64,000 nt of DNA from Solihabitans fulvus. GTDB lineage: Bacteria > Actinomycetota > Actinomycetes > Mycobacteriales > Pseudonocardiaceae. This document shows, in pieces, positions 24,242 to 33,383 of this stretch. Each line of letters begins with the position of its first letter. Position 1 is the first letter of the stretch. The position numbers were made by a program, and so were the translations under genes. The notes under the pieces are model-generated. The model worked only from the letters and a program-made list of their open reading frames with translations, was not told the origin of the DNA and did not search any database. The stretch covers positions 152,611 through 216,610 of the forward strand of contig NZ_VUOB01000038.1 of NCBI RefSeq assembly GCF_008386585.1. The letters run 5' to 3'.

Positions 24242-24994
24242 ATGACCAGCATGTGGGGCGCGCCGATGGCGGAGCGGCTGCGATCGTGGCGCGGCGCGCG
24301 GCGCGATCCGGACCAGGCCAGGTTCCTGACGCTCGACTCGTTGCGTTGGGTGCTGCGGCACCGCGCGTACACGCCCTGGTACCTGGTCAGGTACTGGCGG
24401 CTGCTCCGGTTCCGGCTGGCCAACCCGCACGTGGTGCTGCGCGGCATGGTGTTCCTTGGCAAGCGCGTCGACCTGCACTGCCGGCCGGGCTACGGACGCC
24501 TGGAGATCGGCCGCTGGGTGCACATCGGCGACGGCAACGCGATCCGCTGCCACGAGGGCTCGCTGCGCCTCGGCGACAAGGTGGTGTTCGGCAAGGACAG
24601 CACGGTCAACTGCTACCTGGACATCGAGATCGGCGCGGCCACCCTGGTCGCGGACTGGACCTACATCTGCGACTTCGACCACGTCACCAGCGACATCCAC
24701 CAGCCGATCAAGGACCAGGGCATCGTGAAGTCGCCGGTGCGGATCGGCCCGGACTGCTGGGTGGCCACCAAGGTCACCGTGCTGCGCGGCACCAGGGTCG
24801 GCCGAGGCTGTGTGCTCGGCGCGCACGCCGTGGTGCGCGGGGACATCCCGGACTACTCGATCGCCGTCGGCGCGCCGGCCAGGGTGGTCCGCGACCGCAG
24901 CGCCGACTACGCCGCCGACGCCGACCGCCGCGCGGCGGTGGCGGACATGGCACGCAAGGCGTCCGAGGCGCTGAACCGCACGCTGGAGTCCTGA
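24242..24994 (+). CDS. Left-handed beta-helix (hexapeptide) acyltransferase, Rv3034c-like
   Basis: The 250-residue product carries many hexapeptide repeats (VVFGKDSTVNCYLDIEIGAA; IGPDCWVATKVTVLRGTRVG). It also has the active-site histidine region TYICDFDHVTSDIH and the typical end IAVGAPARVVRDR. Such enzymes transfer acetyl or short acyl groups to sugars. The homologue Rv3034c lies in the mycobacterial MGLP locus, so acylation of a methylated glucan is the likely role. ATG 24242 was chosen because the upstream ATG 24197 adds an unconserved Arg-rich stretch. Confidence 0.88.
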   Translation: MTSMWGAPMAERLRSWRGARRDPDQARFLTLDSLRWVLRHRAYTPWYLVRYWRLLRFRLANPHVVLRGMVFLGKRVDLHCRPGYGRLEIGRWVHIGDGNAIRCHEGSLRLGDKVVFGKDSTVNCYLDIEIGAATLVADWTYICDFDHVTSDIHQPIKDQGIVKSPVRIGPDCWVATKVTVLRGTRVGRGCVLGAHAVVRGDIPDYSIAVGAPARVVRDRSADYAADADRRAAVADMARKASEALNRTLES

Positions 24995-25079
24995 CGGCGG
25001 CGGTCGACAGCGGAGGCCCGGAACGGGTCCGCCGCACGCCTGACGCCTCGCTGACGGTCCCGCGCCCGCCCAGTTCCCG

Positions 25080-26333
25080 CTACGGACCGAAGGCGTTGCC
25101 GCTGGCGATCTTGGGGCGGCCGAGGGTCGCGGGGGCGGACACCGTGGCCTGTCGGTACACCTCGGCGGTCGCCTCGGCGATGCGCGTCCAGTCGAAGTCG
25201 GTGGCCAGCCGCGCCTTCGCGGCGCGCGCCCGTCGGGTCGCCGAGGGCCGGTCCGCCAACACGGAGTGCACGGCGTGCGCGAGGCCGTCCACGTCGCCGG
25301 GCGCGAAGGACAGGCCGGTGCGGCCGTCGACCACGACCTCGCCGAGGCCGCCCGCCGTCGAGGCGACCAGGGGAGTGCCGGCGGCGGCCGCCTCCAACGC
25401 CACAATGCCGAACGGCTCGTACCTGCTCGGCAGCACCACGGCGTCGGCGGCCGACAGCACCGCGGCCAGCTCCCGATCGGACAGGTGACCGGCGAACTCC
25501 ACCGCCCGCCGCACCCGGTGCTTGCGGGACTGCTCGACCAGCCAGGACGCGTGGCTGCCGTGCCCGGCGACGACCAGCCGCGTGCCGGGGTGGCTGCGGC
25601 GCACCTTCGGCAGCGCCGCGATCAGGTCCTGGACGCCCTTCTCCCACTCGAGCCGCCCGAAGAACAGCAGCAGCGGCTCGCCGCCCGGCGCGTACCGGTC
25701 CCGCGCCTGCGCGAGGTCGGCCGGGCGCACCCGCCAGCCCCGTGGCTCGATTCCGTTGTGCAGCACCGAGATCGTCGCCGGATCGACCTCGAACAGGTGC
25801 GACACCTCGGCGCGCATCGACGAGGAGCAGGTGATCACCGTGTCGGCCCGGTTCGCCAGCCACCACTCCACCGAGTGCACCTGCTGGTTCAGCGACTGGG
25901 TCAGCCAGCCGCTGTGCCGGCCAGCCTCGGTGGCGTGGATCGTCGCGACCAACGGCACCTCCGCCGCCTCGGCGAGCGCCACGGCCGGATGCGTCACCAG
26001 CCAGTCGTGCGCGTGCACCACCTCGGGCCGCCAGCCGCCGAGCAACGCCAGCCCGGCGCGCACCATCGCGTGCCCCATGGCCAGCGTCCACGCCACCAGG
26101 TCCCGCTCGAACACCAGGTGCGGCGGGTCCTCGGCGACCCGGATCACCCGCACGCCCTCGACCGACTCGTCGGTGGTCGGGTGCGTGCTCGCGTCGCTGC
26201 CGGCCTCCTGCCGGCACAGCACGACCACGTCGTGTCCCTGCTCGGCGAGCCGGCTGGCCAGCGCGTGCACGTGCCGGCCGAGCCCGCCGACCACCACCGG
26301 TGGGTACTCCCAGGACAGCATCAGCACGCGCAT
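25080..26333 (-). CDS. GT4 glycosyltransferase, Rv3032-like alpha-glucan elongase
   Basis: The 417-residue GT-B enzyme opens MRVLMLSWEYPPVVVGGLGR, the signature of glycogen-synthase-like GT4 enzymes. It has VVHAHDWLV and ITCSSSMRAEV. In the donor domain LLFFGRLEWEKGV and PSRYEPFGIVALEA supply the nucleotide-sugar site (the E-x7-E motif). Rv3032 elongates the alpha-1,4-glucan of methylglucose lipopolysaccharide and contributes to glycogen/capsular glucan. GAGG lies ten bases before ATG 26333. It is last in the methyltransferase-GH57-GT4 operon. Confidence 0.9.
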   Translation of the reverse strand: MRVLMLSWEYPPVVVGGLGRHVHALASRLAEQGHDVVVLCRQEAGSDASTHPTTDESVEGVRVIRVAEDPPHLVFERDLVAWTLAMGHAMVRAGLALLGGWRPEVVHAHDWLVTHPAVALAEAAEVPLVATIHATEAGRHSGWLTQSLNQQVHSVEWWLANRADTVITCSSSMRAEVSHLFEVDPATISVLHNGIEPRGWRVRPADLAQARDRYAPGGEPLLLFFGRLEWEKGVQDLIAALPKVRRSHPGTRLVVAGHGSHASWLVEQSRKHRVRRAVEFAGHLSDRELAAVLSAADAVVLPSRYEPFGIVALEAAAAGTPLVASTAGGLGEVVVDGRTGLSFAPGDVDGLAHAVHSVLADRPSATRRARAAKARLATDFDWTRIAEATAEVYRQATVSAPATLGRPKIASGNAFGP

Positions 26334-26364
26334 GACGGGCGATCCTCGCACTTCTCACGCAGGT

Positions 26365-27894
26365 TCATCGACGCATCAGGTCCCGTGCGTCCAGGTGGCC
26401 GAACGGTCCGTCGACCGCCCGCAGCTCCGCGGCCAGCGCGGCGGCGTGGTCCCGCCGGCCGGCGCGCAGCAGCGCGGCCAGCTCGGCGAACCGCTCGCCG
26501 TGCACCTTCGCCCGGTGGCGGGCGTAGTCCGCGGCGGAGTCCTTGGTGACCATGAACGCCCAGTCGCTGGACAGCGCGAGCAGCGCCTCCCGCACCGTCT
26601 GGTCGAGGGCGGTGTCCCGAACGCCTCGGTCGCCCGCCAGGTCCACCGCGGCGAGGAGTTCGCGTTGCAGTGCGGTGTTCTCCGCCACCAGGTCGGCGAC
26701 CTGCTCGCCGTCCCACACCCGCCAGTCCTTGCCGGAGCCCCAGGAGGACGCGGGCAGCTCGATCGGCTCGCCGACGTGGCCTGCGGCCACCGCGCCGCGC
26801 AGCGAGCTGACCCGCACGCCCGCCTCGGGCAGCGCGCGCAGCACGGCCTCCAGCCACGCGGGGCCCTCGTGCCACCAGTGCCCGTACAGCTCGGTGTCGT
26901 AGGCGGCGACCACCATGCCTGGCCGGCCGTCCCGGTCGCGCAGCTCCCGCAGCCGCCGCACCACGGTGTCGACGAAGTCCTCGGCGTGCCGCTGGACCGC
27001 CTGTGCCGCAAGCGTTGGCTCGTAGGGCTTCTTGTCCTCCGGTGCGACGTCCCTGCCGGTCACCCGGGAGGGCTTGAGGCCGGTGGGGTGGTCGAAGGTG
27101 TGGAAGTCCCGGTACGCCGGGTCGCCGGGGTAGCCGACCTTGGGCGACCACACCCGGTAGGTCACCGACAGGTCGCGTCCGAAGCACAGCACGTCCGAGG
27201 AACCGACCGGGTGCGCCCGCGCGGTGTCGCCGCGCAGCGCCGGACCGTCCACCAGGAACCGCCGCACCCCGGCCGCCGCGTAGTCGCGTTCCATGCCGGG
27301 CGCGTAGCCGCACTCGGGCGCCCAGATGCCCTCCGGTGCCGAGCCGAGCCGCAGCGCGGTGTCGGCCAGCCCGGTGCGCAGGGCGAAACCGCGCACCCGC
27401 TCGTCCAGCAGCGGCTGGAACGGGTGCGTCGCCGGCCCGCCGATCAGCTCGATGACACCGGCGTCGACCAGCGGGCGCAGCACCGGTGAGAAACCGTGCC
27501 GCCAGGTCGACTCGAACCGCTCGATCGACCAGGTCGCCCTGCGGAACTCGTCGGCGGACAGCTCGCGGAGTTCCGGTTCGGCGCGCGCCCACCGGGTGCC
27601 GGCGTACTCGGCGCGCAGCCGCCAGTTGCCGAGCCAGTCGTGGAAGCCGCGCAGGCTGTAGGGATCGTCGAGCTGGGCGGCGAGCACCGGGGTGACGCCG
27701 AGGGTCAGCACGTCACGGAAACCCTGCTCGCCCAACCGTTGCAGCAGATCGATCAGCGGCAGGTAGGAGTGCGCCCACGCCTGGTAGAGCCACTCCTCGC
27801 CGACCGGCCACGCGCCGTGGTGCGCCAGCCACGGCAGGTGGCTGTGCAGCACCAGGCAGAAGGTGCCCTCGTCGCGTGGCTGCCCGCCGGTCAT
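26365..27894 (-). CDS. GH57 family enzyme, probable alpha-glucan branching enzyme (Rv3031-like)
   Basis: The 509-residue product has the GH57 barrel. HSHLPWLAHHG is conserved at the N-terminus, the nucleophile is Glu194 in WAPECGY and the acid/base is Asp333 in AAYDTELYGHWW. The C-terminal helical domain includes SSDWAFMVTKDSAADYARHR, seen in GH57 branching enzymes. It is likely to branch the glucan made by the adjacent GT4. The start overlaps the stop of the upstream methyltransferase gene (ATGA), so the genes are coupled. The GT4 follows after 31 bases. Confidence 0.9.
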   Translation of the reverse strand: MTGGQPRDEGTFCLVLHSHLPWLAHHGAWPVGEEWLYQAWAHSYLPLIDLLQRLGEQGFRDVLTLGVTPVLAAQLDDPYSLRGFHDWLGNWRLRAEYAGTRWARAEPELRELSADEFRRATWSIERFESTWRHGFSPVLRPLVDAGVIELIGGPATHPFQPLLDERVRGFALRTGLADTALRLGSAPEGIWAPECGYAPGMERDYAAAGVRRFLVDGPALRGDTARAHPVGSSDVLCFGRDLSVTYRVWSPKVGYPGDPAYRDFHTFDHPTGLKPSRVTGRDVAPEDKKPYEPTLAAQAVQRHAEDFVDTVVRRLRELRDRDGRPGMVVAAYDTELYGHWWHEGPAWLEAVLRALPEAGVRVSSLRGAVAAGHVGEPIELPASSWGSGKDWRVWDGEQVADLVAENTALQRELLAAVDLAGDRGVRDTALDQTVREALLALSSDWAFMVTKDSAADYARHRAKVHGERFAELAALLRAGRRDHAAALAAELRAVDGPFGHLDARDLMRR

Positions 27895-28667
27895 GGCGCC
27901 ACCGCGACGGCGACCAGGTCGAGGCTCGCGTCCAGGTCGTCCCCGGTGATCTCGAAGTCGTTGCTGCGCACGGACTTCACCGCGTCGAGCAGGTCGGCCG
28001 GCCACGGGGTGCCCGCGACGGCGACGGCCACCTGCGCGTCGATGATCGAGCCTCCGTTGGCCGCGTCAAGCTCGCGCAGCGCGGGGCCGTGCCGCAGGCC
28101 GGCGAGCAGCTCGACGCGGAAACCGGCCCCGCGCAGCAGCTCGGCCAGCTCGTTCGGGGCGAGTTCCCTGGTGTGGAAGGGGTTCAGCGGGGTGTCCCGG
28201 CCGGGGGAGAAGGTGAGCCGGTTCGGGGTGGTGACCAGCAGTCGACCGCCGGGCCGCAGCACCCTCGCGCACTCGGCCAGGAAGCCCTCCTGGCTCCACA
28301 GGTGCTCGATGACCTGGAAGTTGGCCACCACGTCCACCGAGGACGATCGCACCGGCAGGTCGGCCAGGTTCCCGCGCAGCACGGCGAGGTCCGGGTAGGC
28401 GCGGGCCACGTGCGCTGCGGTGAACTCGTCGTAGTCCAGCGCCAGCACCCTGGCGGCCGTGCCGGCGATGAGCTGGGCGCCGTAGCCCTCGCCGCAGCCA
28501 GCGTCCAGGACGGTGCCGCCCGCGCAGTGCGGCAGCAGCGCGAGGTATGCCGCCTCGTGTCGGCGGAACCAGTAGTTTTCCTCGGCGATGCCGGGCACCG
28601 TGCGTTCACCGGTGAGCGGCAGGCCGGGCTCCTCAGCTGCGTCGATAGCTGCGTGGATGCTGCTCAC
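27891..28667 (-). CDS. SAM-dependent methyltransferase, Rv3030-like
   Basis: The 258-residue product has the SAM motif VLDAGCGEGYGAQLI, LALDYDEFTAAHVA, and VVANFQVIEHLWSQ followed by ARVLRPGGRLLVTTPN. In mycobacteria Rv3030 begins the same three-gene operon and is linked to methylation in MGLP synthesis. GTG 28667 is preceded by GAGGG. It heads the methyltransferase-GH57-GT4 operon, which reads away from the 609-base gap to the right. Confidence 0.9.
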   Translation of the reverse strand: MSSIHAAIDAAEEPGLPLTGERTVPGIAEENYWFRRHEAAYLALLPHCAGGTVLDAGCGEGYGAQLIAGTAARVLALDYDEFTAAHVARAYPDLAVLRGNLADLPVRSSSVDVVANFQVIEHLWSQEGFLAECARVLRPGGRLLVTTPNRLTFSPGRDTPLNPFHTRELAPNELAELLRGAGFRVELLAGLRHGPALRELDAANGGSIIDAQVAVAVAGTPWPADLLDAVKSVRSNDFEITGDDLDASLDLVAVAVAP

Positions 28668-29276
28668 TGCCCTCGTCCTTTCGGGTGGACCGACTCTCGG
28701 GCGATCCCCAGCCAGGTGGATGGCGCCGGTCAGTTTTCCACCTGGACGGGGGAACGTTACTCACGGGTATGTGAATCAGGAGGAGGCGGCCCACCAGCGG
28801 AGCGACGGGCGCGGCCCCCGTGACCTTCCCAAATTGATCACCGGACCGGCTGACAGCGGTGCCCGGTCCCGTCGGGCGCCGCGCGGCCGCTGGCCGTCGG
28901 TCGCGGTCCGGGGCGTACGCCGACAAGCCGTGACCCGCAACCGCGACCGCGCGGCCGTGCCGCGGCTGGGGGATCGGTGAACCCCGTCGGCGGGACACCC
29001 GTTGGTGGGAATGCGAGGTTTTGCTGACGGTGCGCACTTGGTGTGGTCGGTGGATCCGGCCGTGTCCACGCGACGGTGAATTCTCTAAATTCACACAATC
29101 GTGTGCAGGTCGATAGTGCACAGTTGATCTACTTGGGCTGGTCAAGGGCATGTCACGCCGGTTGGGAAGGCGTTCGCGACGGATGTCGCCGTGTCGACTT
29201 CCGGTGGTTGTCCACCCATCGTGTGGGTATCCTCCGACGACCATTCCGTTCCGGCCCCAGTGATTAGGCGTCGCGT
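28668..29276. other. Long divergent intergenic region with nested palindromes
   Basis: No protein gene or RNA gene is supported; open frames on both strands are Arg/Pro-rich and look like shadows. The right half holds a cluster of AT-richer inverted repeats. GAATT-CTCTA-AATTC lies at 29078-29092, CACAC-AATC-GTGTG at 29092-29105 and TGTGCA-N9-TGCACA at 29102-29122. They overlap end to end some 155 bases before the coiled-coil gene and are likely regulatory. The left end is the probable leader of the MGLP-type operon. Confidence 0.5.
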
Positions 29277-30119
29277 ATGTGCGCTAAAGAGCAGGAGATT
29301 GTGCCCTTGCACGAGGCATTCGATGTCGTGTTGCGAGGCTTCCACAAGCGTCAGGTCGTGGAGCACATCGAGTCGATGGAGGAACAGCTCCGGTTCACCA
29401 GCATGGACCGGGCCGAGGCCATGGCGCAGGCCGCCGACCTGCGCAAGCTGCTCGACATGACCCGCAGGGACCTCGAGAGCACCAGGGCTCGGCTGGAACG
29501 GCTCGAACTGTCGCCGGCCACCGCCGTCGGCGCCAGCGAGCGGCTGCACCGGATGATGATGCTGGCCGAGGACGAGACGGCCGAACTTCGGTTGCGGGCC
29601 AAGAAGGACACCGACGGCCTGCGGCAACGCGTCGACGTCGAGGTCGCCGAGCTGCGCGCGAAGGTCGCCAAGGAGGCGAAGAAGGCCCGCGAGACCGCGG
29701 TGCGCCGGGCGGCCGAACTGGACCAGCGGGCGGTGGAGCTGGAGCGGCTCCGCGTCGATCTCGAGGCGGAGAACGCGCGCAGGCTGGTCGAGGTCGAGGC
29801 GGAGTGCGCGGCCATGCGGGAGAAGGCCACGGCCGACGCCGAGCGGATCCGCGCGGAGATCGTGGAGTTGGCCACCGCCAGGGCGAACTTTCTGGTGTCG
29901 GTCGCCGGGCAGGAATCGCGTCGGCGAATCGACGAGGCCCGCGATCGGATCGCGCAACTGCACGAACTGCACAAGGCTTTGGCCGGCAAGGTCGAGGCGG
30001 CTCGGTCGGCGATCGCGGACGCGGTCAAGGGAATCGAGTTGACCCCCGTCAGAACGAACGGGGTCATTCCGGAACAGTCGACGAAGGTCGCCGGCACAAC
30101 CGTGACGCTGCCGGCATAA
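29277..30119 (+). CDS. DivIVA-like coiled-coil protein
   Basis: The 280-residue product begins with HEAFDVVLRGFHKRQVVEHI, which matches the short DivIVA N-terminal motif (F-x-x-x-x-RG-x-x-x-x-QV). A long Ala/Arg/Glu-rich coiled coil fills about residues 30-240 and a short polar tail follows. Such proteins in actinomycetes organise the cell pole or cytoskeleton. It may be membrane-associated but has no transmembrane segment. ATG 29277 is used; GTG 29301, just before LHEAFDVV, is also possible. It is followed by a strong hairpin terminator and stands alone. Confidence 0.78.
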   Translation: MCAKEQEIVPLHEAFDVVLRGFHKRQVVEHIESMEEQLRFTSMDRAEAMAQAADLRKLLDMTRRDLESTRARLERLELSPATAVGASERLHRMMMLAEDETAELRLRAKKDTDGLRQRVDVEVAELRAKVAKEAKKARETAVRRAAELDQRAVELERLRVDLEAENARRLVEVEAECAAMREKATADAERIRAEIVELATARANFLVSVAGQESRRRIDEARDRIAQLHELHKALAGKVEAARSAIADAVKGIELTPVRTNGVIPEQSTKVAGTTVTLPA

Positions 30120-30137
30120 CGACACTGTCGGCATAAC
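30104..30137. repeat. 17-bp tandem duplication across a stop codon
   Basis: GACGCTGCCGGCATAAC (30104-30120) is repeated with two changes as GACACTGTCGGCATAAC (30121-30137). The first copy encodes the last residues and TAA of the DivIVA-like protein. The second lies outside the gene. Confidence 0.85.
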
Positions 30138-30179
30138 CGAATTGCGACGCATCGTGCCAATGCTGCGTCAATAGGGTGT

Positions 30180-30243
30180 CTTCGCGCCAGACGCGATGAC
30201 GGGTGATGGTGCGCCCGGTATCGCGTGTGGCGCGAAGCTTTTT
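30180..30243 (+). terminator. Large hairpin terminator after the DivIVA-like gene
   Basis: CTTCGCGCCA (30180-30189) pairs with TGGCGCGAAG (30228-30237). Inner segments GACGCGAT and ATCGCGT, then CGGG and CCCG, continue the stem with small bulges. CTTTTT follows at 30238-30243. It separates the plus-strand gene from the convergent DegV gene. Confidence 0.85.
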
Positions 30244-30279
30244 GTGGGAGTGGTGCGGTCGCGAGGCGGGTGCGGGCGG

Positions 30280-31122
30280 TCAGTGGGGGGAGATGGAGAC
30301 GCCGAGGGCTCCTGGGCCCACGTGGGCGCCGATGGCGGAGCTGACCTGGGTGAGGGTGAAGTTGTGGCCGCCGGGGATTCGGCTGCGGAGGGCGCGCAGC
30401 AGCGTCTCGGCCCGGTCGGGGGCGGCGAAGTGCTCGACGGCGACGTCCACCTGGGCGCCTCGGGCCTTCTTGGCGGCCAGGTCGACCATGCGGCGCAGCG
30501 CTCGGTCGGTGCCCATGACGCGTTCCAGGGGAGTGATCGCGCCGTCGGCGACCGTGAGCAGGGGCTTCATGGACAGGGCGGTGCCGACCAGGGCCGCCGC
30601 GGGGCCGATGCGGCCGCCCCTGCGCAGGTACTCCAGGGTGTCCACATAGATCAGCTCAAGGCCCTGGCTCCAGCGGCGCTCGGCCGCGGCGATCACCGCC
30701 GACACGTCGCCGCCCCGGTTCGCGGCGTCGGCCGCCGCGATGACGCCGTGGCCGAGGCTCATGCCGGCCGTGTGCGAGTCGATCACGTGCACCGGGATCT
30801 TCGACCGCTCGGCCGCCGCGCGCGCCGCCTCGCAGGTCGCCGACTGCCGGCCAGAGATGTGCATCGACACCACCGCCTCGGCGCCGTGGCCCCAGGCCTC
30901 CTGATAGGCCCAGAACAGCGCCCCGGCGTCGGGCGGCGCGGTGGCCACCTCGACCCGGTCCTCCATGGCCCTGACCAGGGCGTCGGTCGGCACCCGCGCC
31001 TCGTCGTCGACCTGGTCGCCGACCCGCAGCTGCATCTGGACGACGGCGATGCCCAACCGCCCGACGTCCGCGTCCGGCAGGTCGGCGGTGGAGTCCGTGA
31101 CGATCGCTACTCGTCGGTACAT
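30280..31122 (-). CDS. DegV family fatty-acid-binding protein
   Basis: The 280-residue product has the DegV N-terminal signature VAIVTDSTADLP and the fatty-acid-site motifs HISGRQSATCEAA and VIDSHTAGMSLG. YVDTLEYLRRGGRIG is also typical. Family members bind a fatty acid and in some bacteria present it to fatty-acid kinase. No kinase gene lies nearby. ATG 31122 is used; the gene diverges from etfB across 318 bases. Confidence 0.92.
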   Translation of the reverse strand: MYRRVAIVTDSTADLPDADVGRLGIAVVQMQLRVGDQVDDEARVPTDALVRAMEDRVEVATAPPDAGALFWAYQEAWGHGAEAVVSMHISGRQSATCEAARAAAERSKIPVHVIDSHTAGMSLGHGVIAAADAANRGGDVSAVIAAAERRWSQGLELIYVDTLEYLRRGGRIGPAAALVGTALSMKPLLTVADGAITPLERVMGTDRALRRMVDLAAKKARGAQVDVAVEHFAAPDRAETLLRALRSRIPGGHNFTLTQVSSAIGAHVGPGALGVSISPH

Positions 31123-31440
31123 GTGCCAGCACCCTAGACCGAATGACGGAGTCCGGGTCCATCTCCGCCTCCCTAATCTGCTTTACCGGTTAACGAGCGG
31201 CGGGCCGTGTGCGATGGTTCTGTCCAATCGACGGCGTCCGTGGCCGGGTGAGCACGATCACCGGCGCGGGCGCTTGCTTCTGTTTGCACCCGCGCTACCG
31301 GTGGGTAACATCTGGAGTAGTCGACACCACCGTGCCATCGCGGCAACGACATGGCAGGGTCGGTGTGCTCGGATGACCCTCGAGTCACCCACCCCCATGA
31401 AGGCAACTGCCGCCCGTCCGCAGGAGGTCGAAGAGGACCT
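31123..31440 (+). promoter_or_regulatory. Divergent upstream region with the etfBA promoter
   Basis: TTGCAC (31284-31289), a 16-base spacer and TAACAT (31306-31311) form a good sigma-70 promoter reading toward etfB. This predicts an untranslated leader of about 120 bases. CAGGAGG (31420s) and AGAGGA sit before the ATG. No gene is supported in the stretch. Confidence 0.55.
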
Positions 31441-32223
31441 ATGAACATCGTTGTCCTGGTCAAGCAGGTGCCTGACACCTGGTCCGAGCGCAAGCTCACC
31501 GACGCCGACCACACCCTCGACCGCGAATCCGCGGACGCCGTGCTCGACGAGATCAACGAGCGCGCCGTCGAAGAGGCCCTGAAGCTCCAGGAGGCGCACG
31601 GCGGCGAGGTGACCGTCCTCGCGATGGGTCCCGACCGCGCCACCGAGGCCATCCGCAAGGCCCTGTCGATGGGCGCGGACAAGGCGATCCACGTCTCCGA
31701 CGCGGCCCTGCACGGCTCCGACGTGCTGGCCACCGCCAAGGTGCTGGCCAAGGCCATCGGCACCGTCGAGGGTGTCGACCTCGTCATCGCCGGCAACGAG
31801 GCCACCGACGGCCGCGCGGGCGCGATCCCCGCGATCCTCGCCGAGCTGCTCGGCCTGCCGCAGGTCACGCAGGTCCGCAAGGTCGAGATCGACGGCACGA
31901 CCGTGAAGGCCGAGCGGGAGACCGAGGAGGGCGTCGCCTTCCTCGAGGCCACGCTGCCCGCGGTGGTCAGCGTCACCGAGAAGATCAACGAGCCGCGCTA
32001 CCCCTCGTTCAAGGGGATCATGGCGGCCAAGAAGAAGAAGGTCGACACCCTCAGCGTCGCCGACCTCGGCCTCGACCCGGCGGAGGTCGGCCTGACCGGC
32101 GCGTGGTCGAGCGTGCTGGAGGCCGCGCCCAAGCCGCCCCGGTCCGCCGGCCAGCGCGTCGAGGACGACGGTAACGGCGGCGCGCAGATCGCCGAGTACC
32201 TCGTCGGCCAGAAGCTCATCTGA
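31441..32223 (+). CDS. etfB: Electron transfer flavoprotein beta subunit EtfB (FixA)
   Basis: EtfB pairs with EtfA to accept electrons from acyl-CoA dehydrogenases and pass them to the quinone pool. The 260-residue product opens MNIVVLVKQVPDTW and has GNEATDGRAGAIPAILAELL and PRYPSFKGIMAAKKKKV, the ETF-beta AMP/recognition-loop signatures. It is 21 bases upstream of etfA. The pair is the counterpart of Rv3029c-Rv3028c and keeps the same orientation relative to its neighbours. Confidence 0.97.
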   Translation: MNIVVLVKQVPDTWSERKLTDADHTLDRESADAVLDEINERAVEEALKLQEAHGGEVTVLAMGPDRATEAIRKALSMGADKAIHVSDAALHGSDVLATAKVLAKAIGTVEGVDLVIAGNEATDGRAGAIPAILAELLGLPQVTQVRKVEIDGTTVKAERETEEGVAFLEATLPAVVSVTEKINEPRYPSFKGIMAAKKKKVDTLSVADLGLDPAEVGLTGAWSSVLEAAPKPPRSAGQRVEDDGNGGAQIAEYLVGQKLI

Positions 32224-32244
32224 GGACGAGGAGGGAAGGTACAC

Positions 32245-33204
32245 ATGTCTGAGGTCCTGGTCCTCGTCGACCACATCGACGGCGAGGTCAAGAAGGTCAC
32301 CTTCGAGCTGCTCACCGCGGCGCGTCGGATCGGCGAGCCGTCCGCGGTCGTCGTCGGCACACCCGGCACCGCGGCGAAGGTCAGGGACGCCCTGGCCCGT
32401 TACGGCGCGGCCAAGGTGTACGCGGCGGAGTCCGAGGACGCCGTCACCTACCTGACCACCCCCAAGGTCGACGCGCTCGCCACGCTGGCCGGCTCGGCCT
32501 CGCCAGCGGCCGTGCTGATCTCGGCCACGGTGGAGGGCAAGGAGGTCGCCGGCCGGCTGGCCGCGCGGCTGAACTCCGGCCTGCTCGTCGACGTCGTGGA
32601 CATCGACGCCGACGGTGTCGGCACGCAGTCCATCTTCGGTGGCGCGTTCGTCGTCAAGGCCAAGGTCGGCAACGGCCTGCCCGTCATCACGGTCCGCCCC
32701 GGCGGGGTCGAGGCGGAGGAGGCCGACGGCGCCGCCGCCGAGGCGGCCGTCGAGCTGCCCGCCGTCGACGCGGCGAAGTCCGCCAGGATCACCGGCCGCG
32801 AGCAGATCGTGGGCGGCGACCGCCCCGAGCTGACCGAGGCGTCCGTGGTCGTCTCCGGTGGTCGAGGGGTCGGCAGCGCGGAGAGCTTCGCGGTCGTCGA
32901 GAAGCTGGCCGACACCCTGGGTGGTGCGGTCGGCGCCTCGCGCGCCGCGGTGGACTCCGGCTACTACCCGCACCAGTTCCAGGTGGGGCAGACCGGTAAG
33001 ACCGTCTCGCCGCAGCTGTACATCGCGCTGGGCATCTCGGGCGCGATTCAGCACCGCGCCGGCATGCAGACGTCGAAGACGATCATCGCGGTGAACAAGG
33101 ACGCCGAGGCGCCGATCTTCGAGATCGCCGACTTCGGTGTCGTTGGTGACCTGTTCCAGGTCGCGCCGCAGCTCACCGAGGCCGTGGCGAAGCGTAAGGG
33201 CTGA
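32245..33204 (+). CDS. etfA: Electron transfer flavoprotein alpha subunit EtfA (FixB)
   Basis: The 319-residue product carries the FAD-binding C-terminal domain. Its signatures are VSGGRGVGSAESFAVVEKLA, the motif VGQTGKTVSPQLYIALGISG with AIQHRAGM, and INxD-type VNKDAEAPIFEIADFG. It forms the heterodimer with EtfB. A strong ribosome site GAGGAGGGAAGG precedes ATG 32245. A terminator hairpin follows 24 bases after the stop. Confidence 0.97.
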   Translation: MSEVLVLVDHIDGEVKKVTFELLTAARRIGEPSAVVVGTPGTAAKVRDALARYGAAKVYAAESEDAVTYLTTPKVDALATLAGSASPAAVLISATVEGKEVAGRLAARLNSGLLVDVVDIDADGVGTQSIFGGAFVVKAKVGNGLPVITVRPGGVEAEEADGAAAEAAVELPAVDAAKSARITGREQIVGGDRPELTEASVVVSGGRGVGSAESFAVVEKLADTLGGAVGASRAAVDSGYYPHQFQVGQTGKTVSPQLYIALGISGAIQHRAGMQTSKTIIAVNKDAEAPIFEIADFGVVGDLFQVAPQLTEAVAKRKG

Positions 33205-33227
33205 TTTTTTCGTCATGTCTTTATGAA

Positions 33228-33268
33228 CACCGGGGCTGCTCCTGCGGGGGCAGCCCCGGTGCTTGTTT
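33228..33268 (+). terminator. Intrinsic terminator after etfBA
   Basis: CACCGGGGCTGC (33228-33239) pairs perfectly with GCAGCCCCGGTG (33250-33261) around a 10-base loop. The tail CTTGTTT follows. Confidence 0.9.
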
Positions 33269-33383
33269 CACCCGGTCGAGTCAACCTGAGGAGAACCTGA
33301 GAACCGGGGATTAACCGACATTCCACCGACGTGTCATCGGATTCCCCTGCTCCCGTACGCACTGCGGCACGTACACCAGTCAT

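Noticed and set aside
28668..29276. Small protein genes in the 609-base gap
   Set aside because: Candidate frames on both strands lack ribosome sites and are Arg/Pro-rich without recognisable motifs.
33205..33227. TTTTTT directly after the etfA stop as a terminator tail
   Set aside because: No stem precedes it; the real terminator is the hairpin at 33228-33268.
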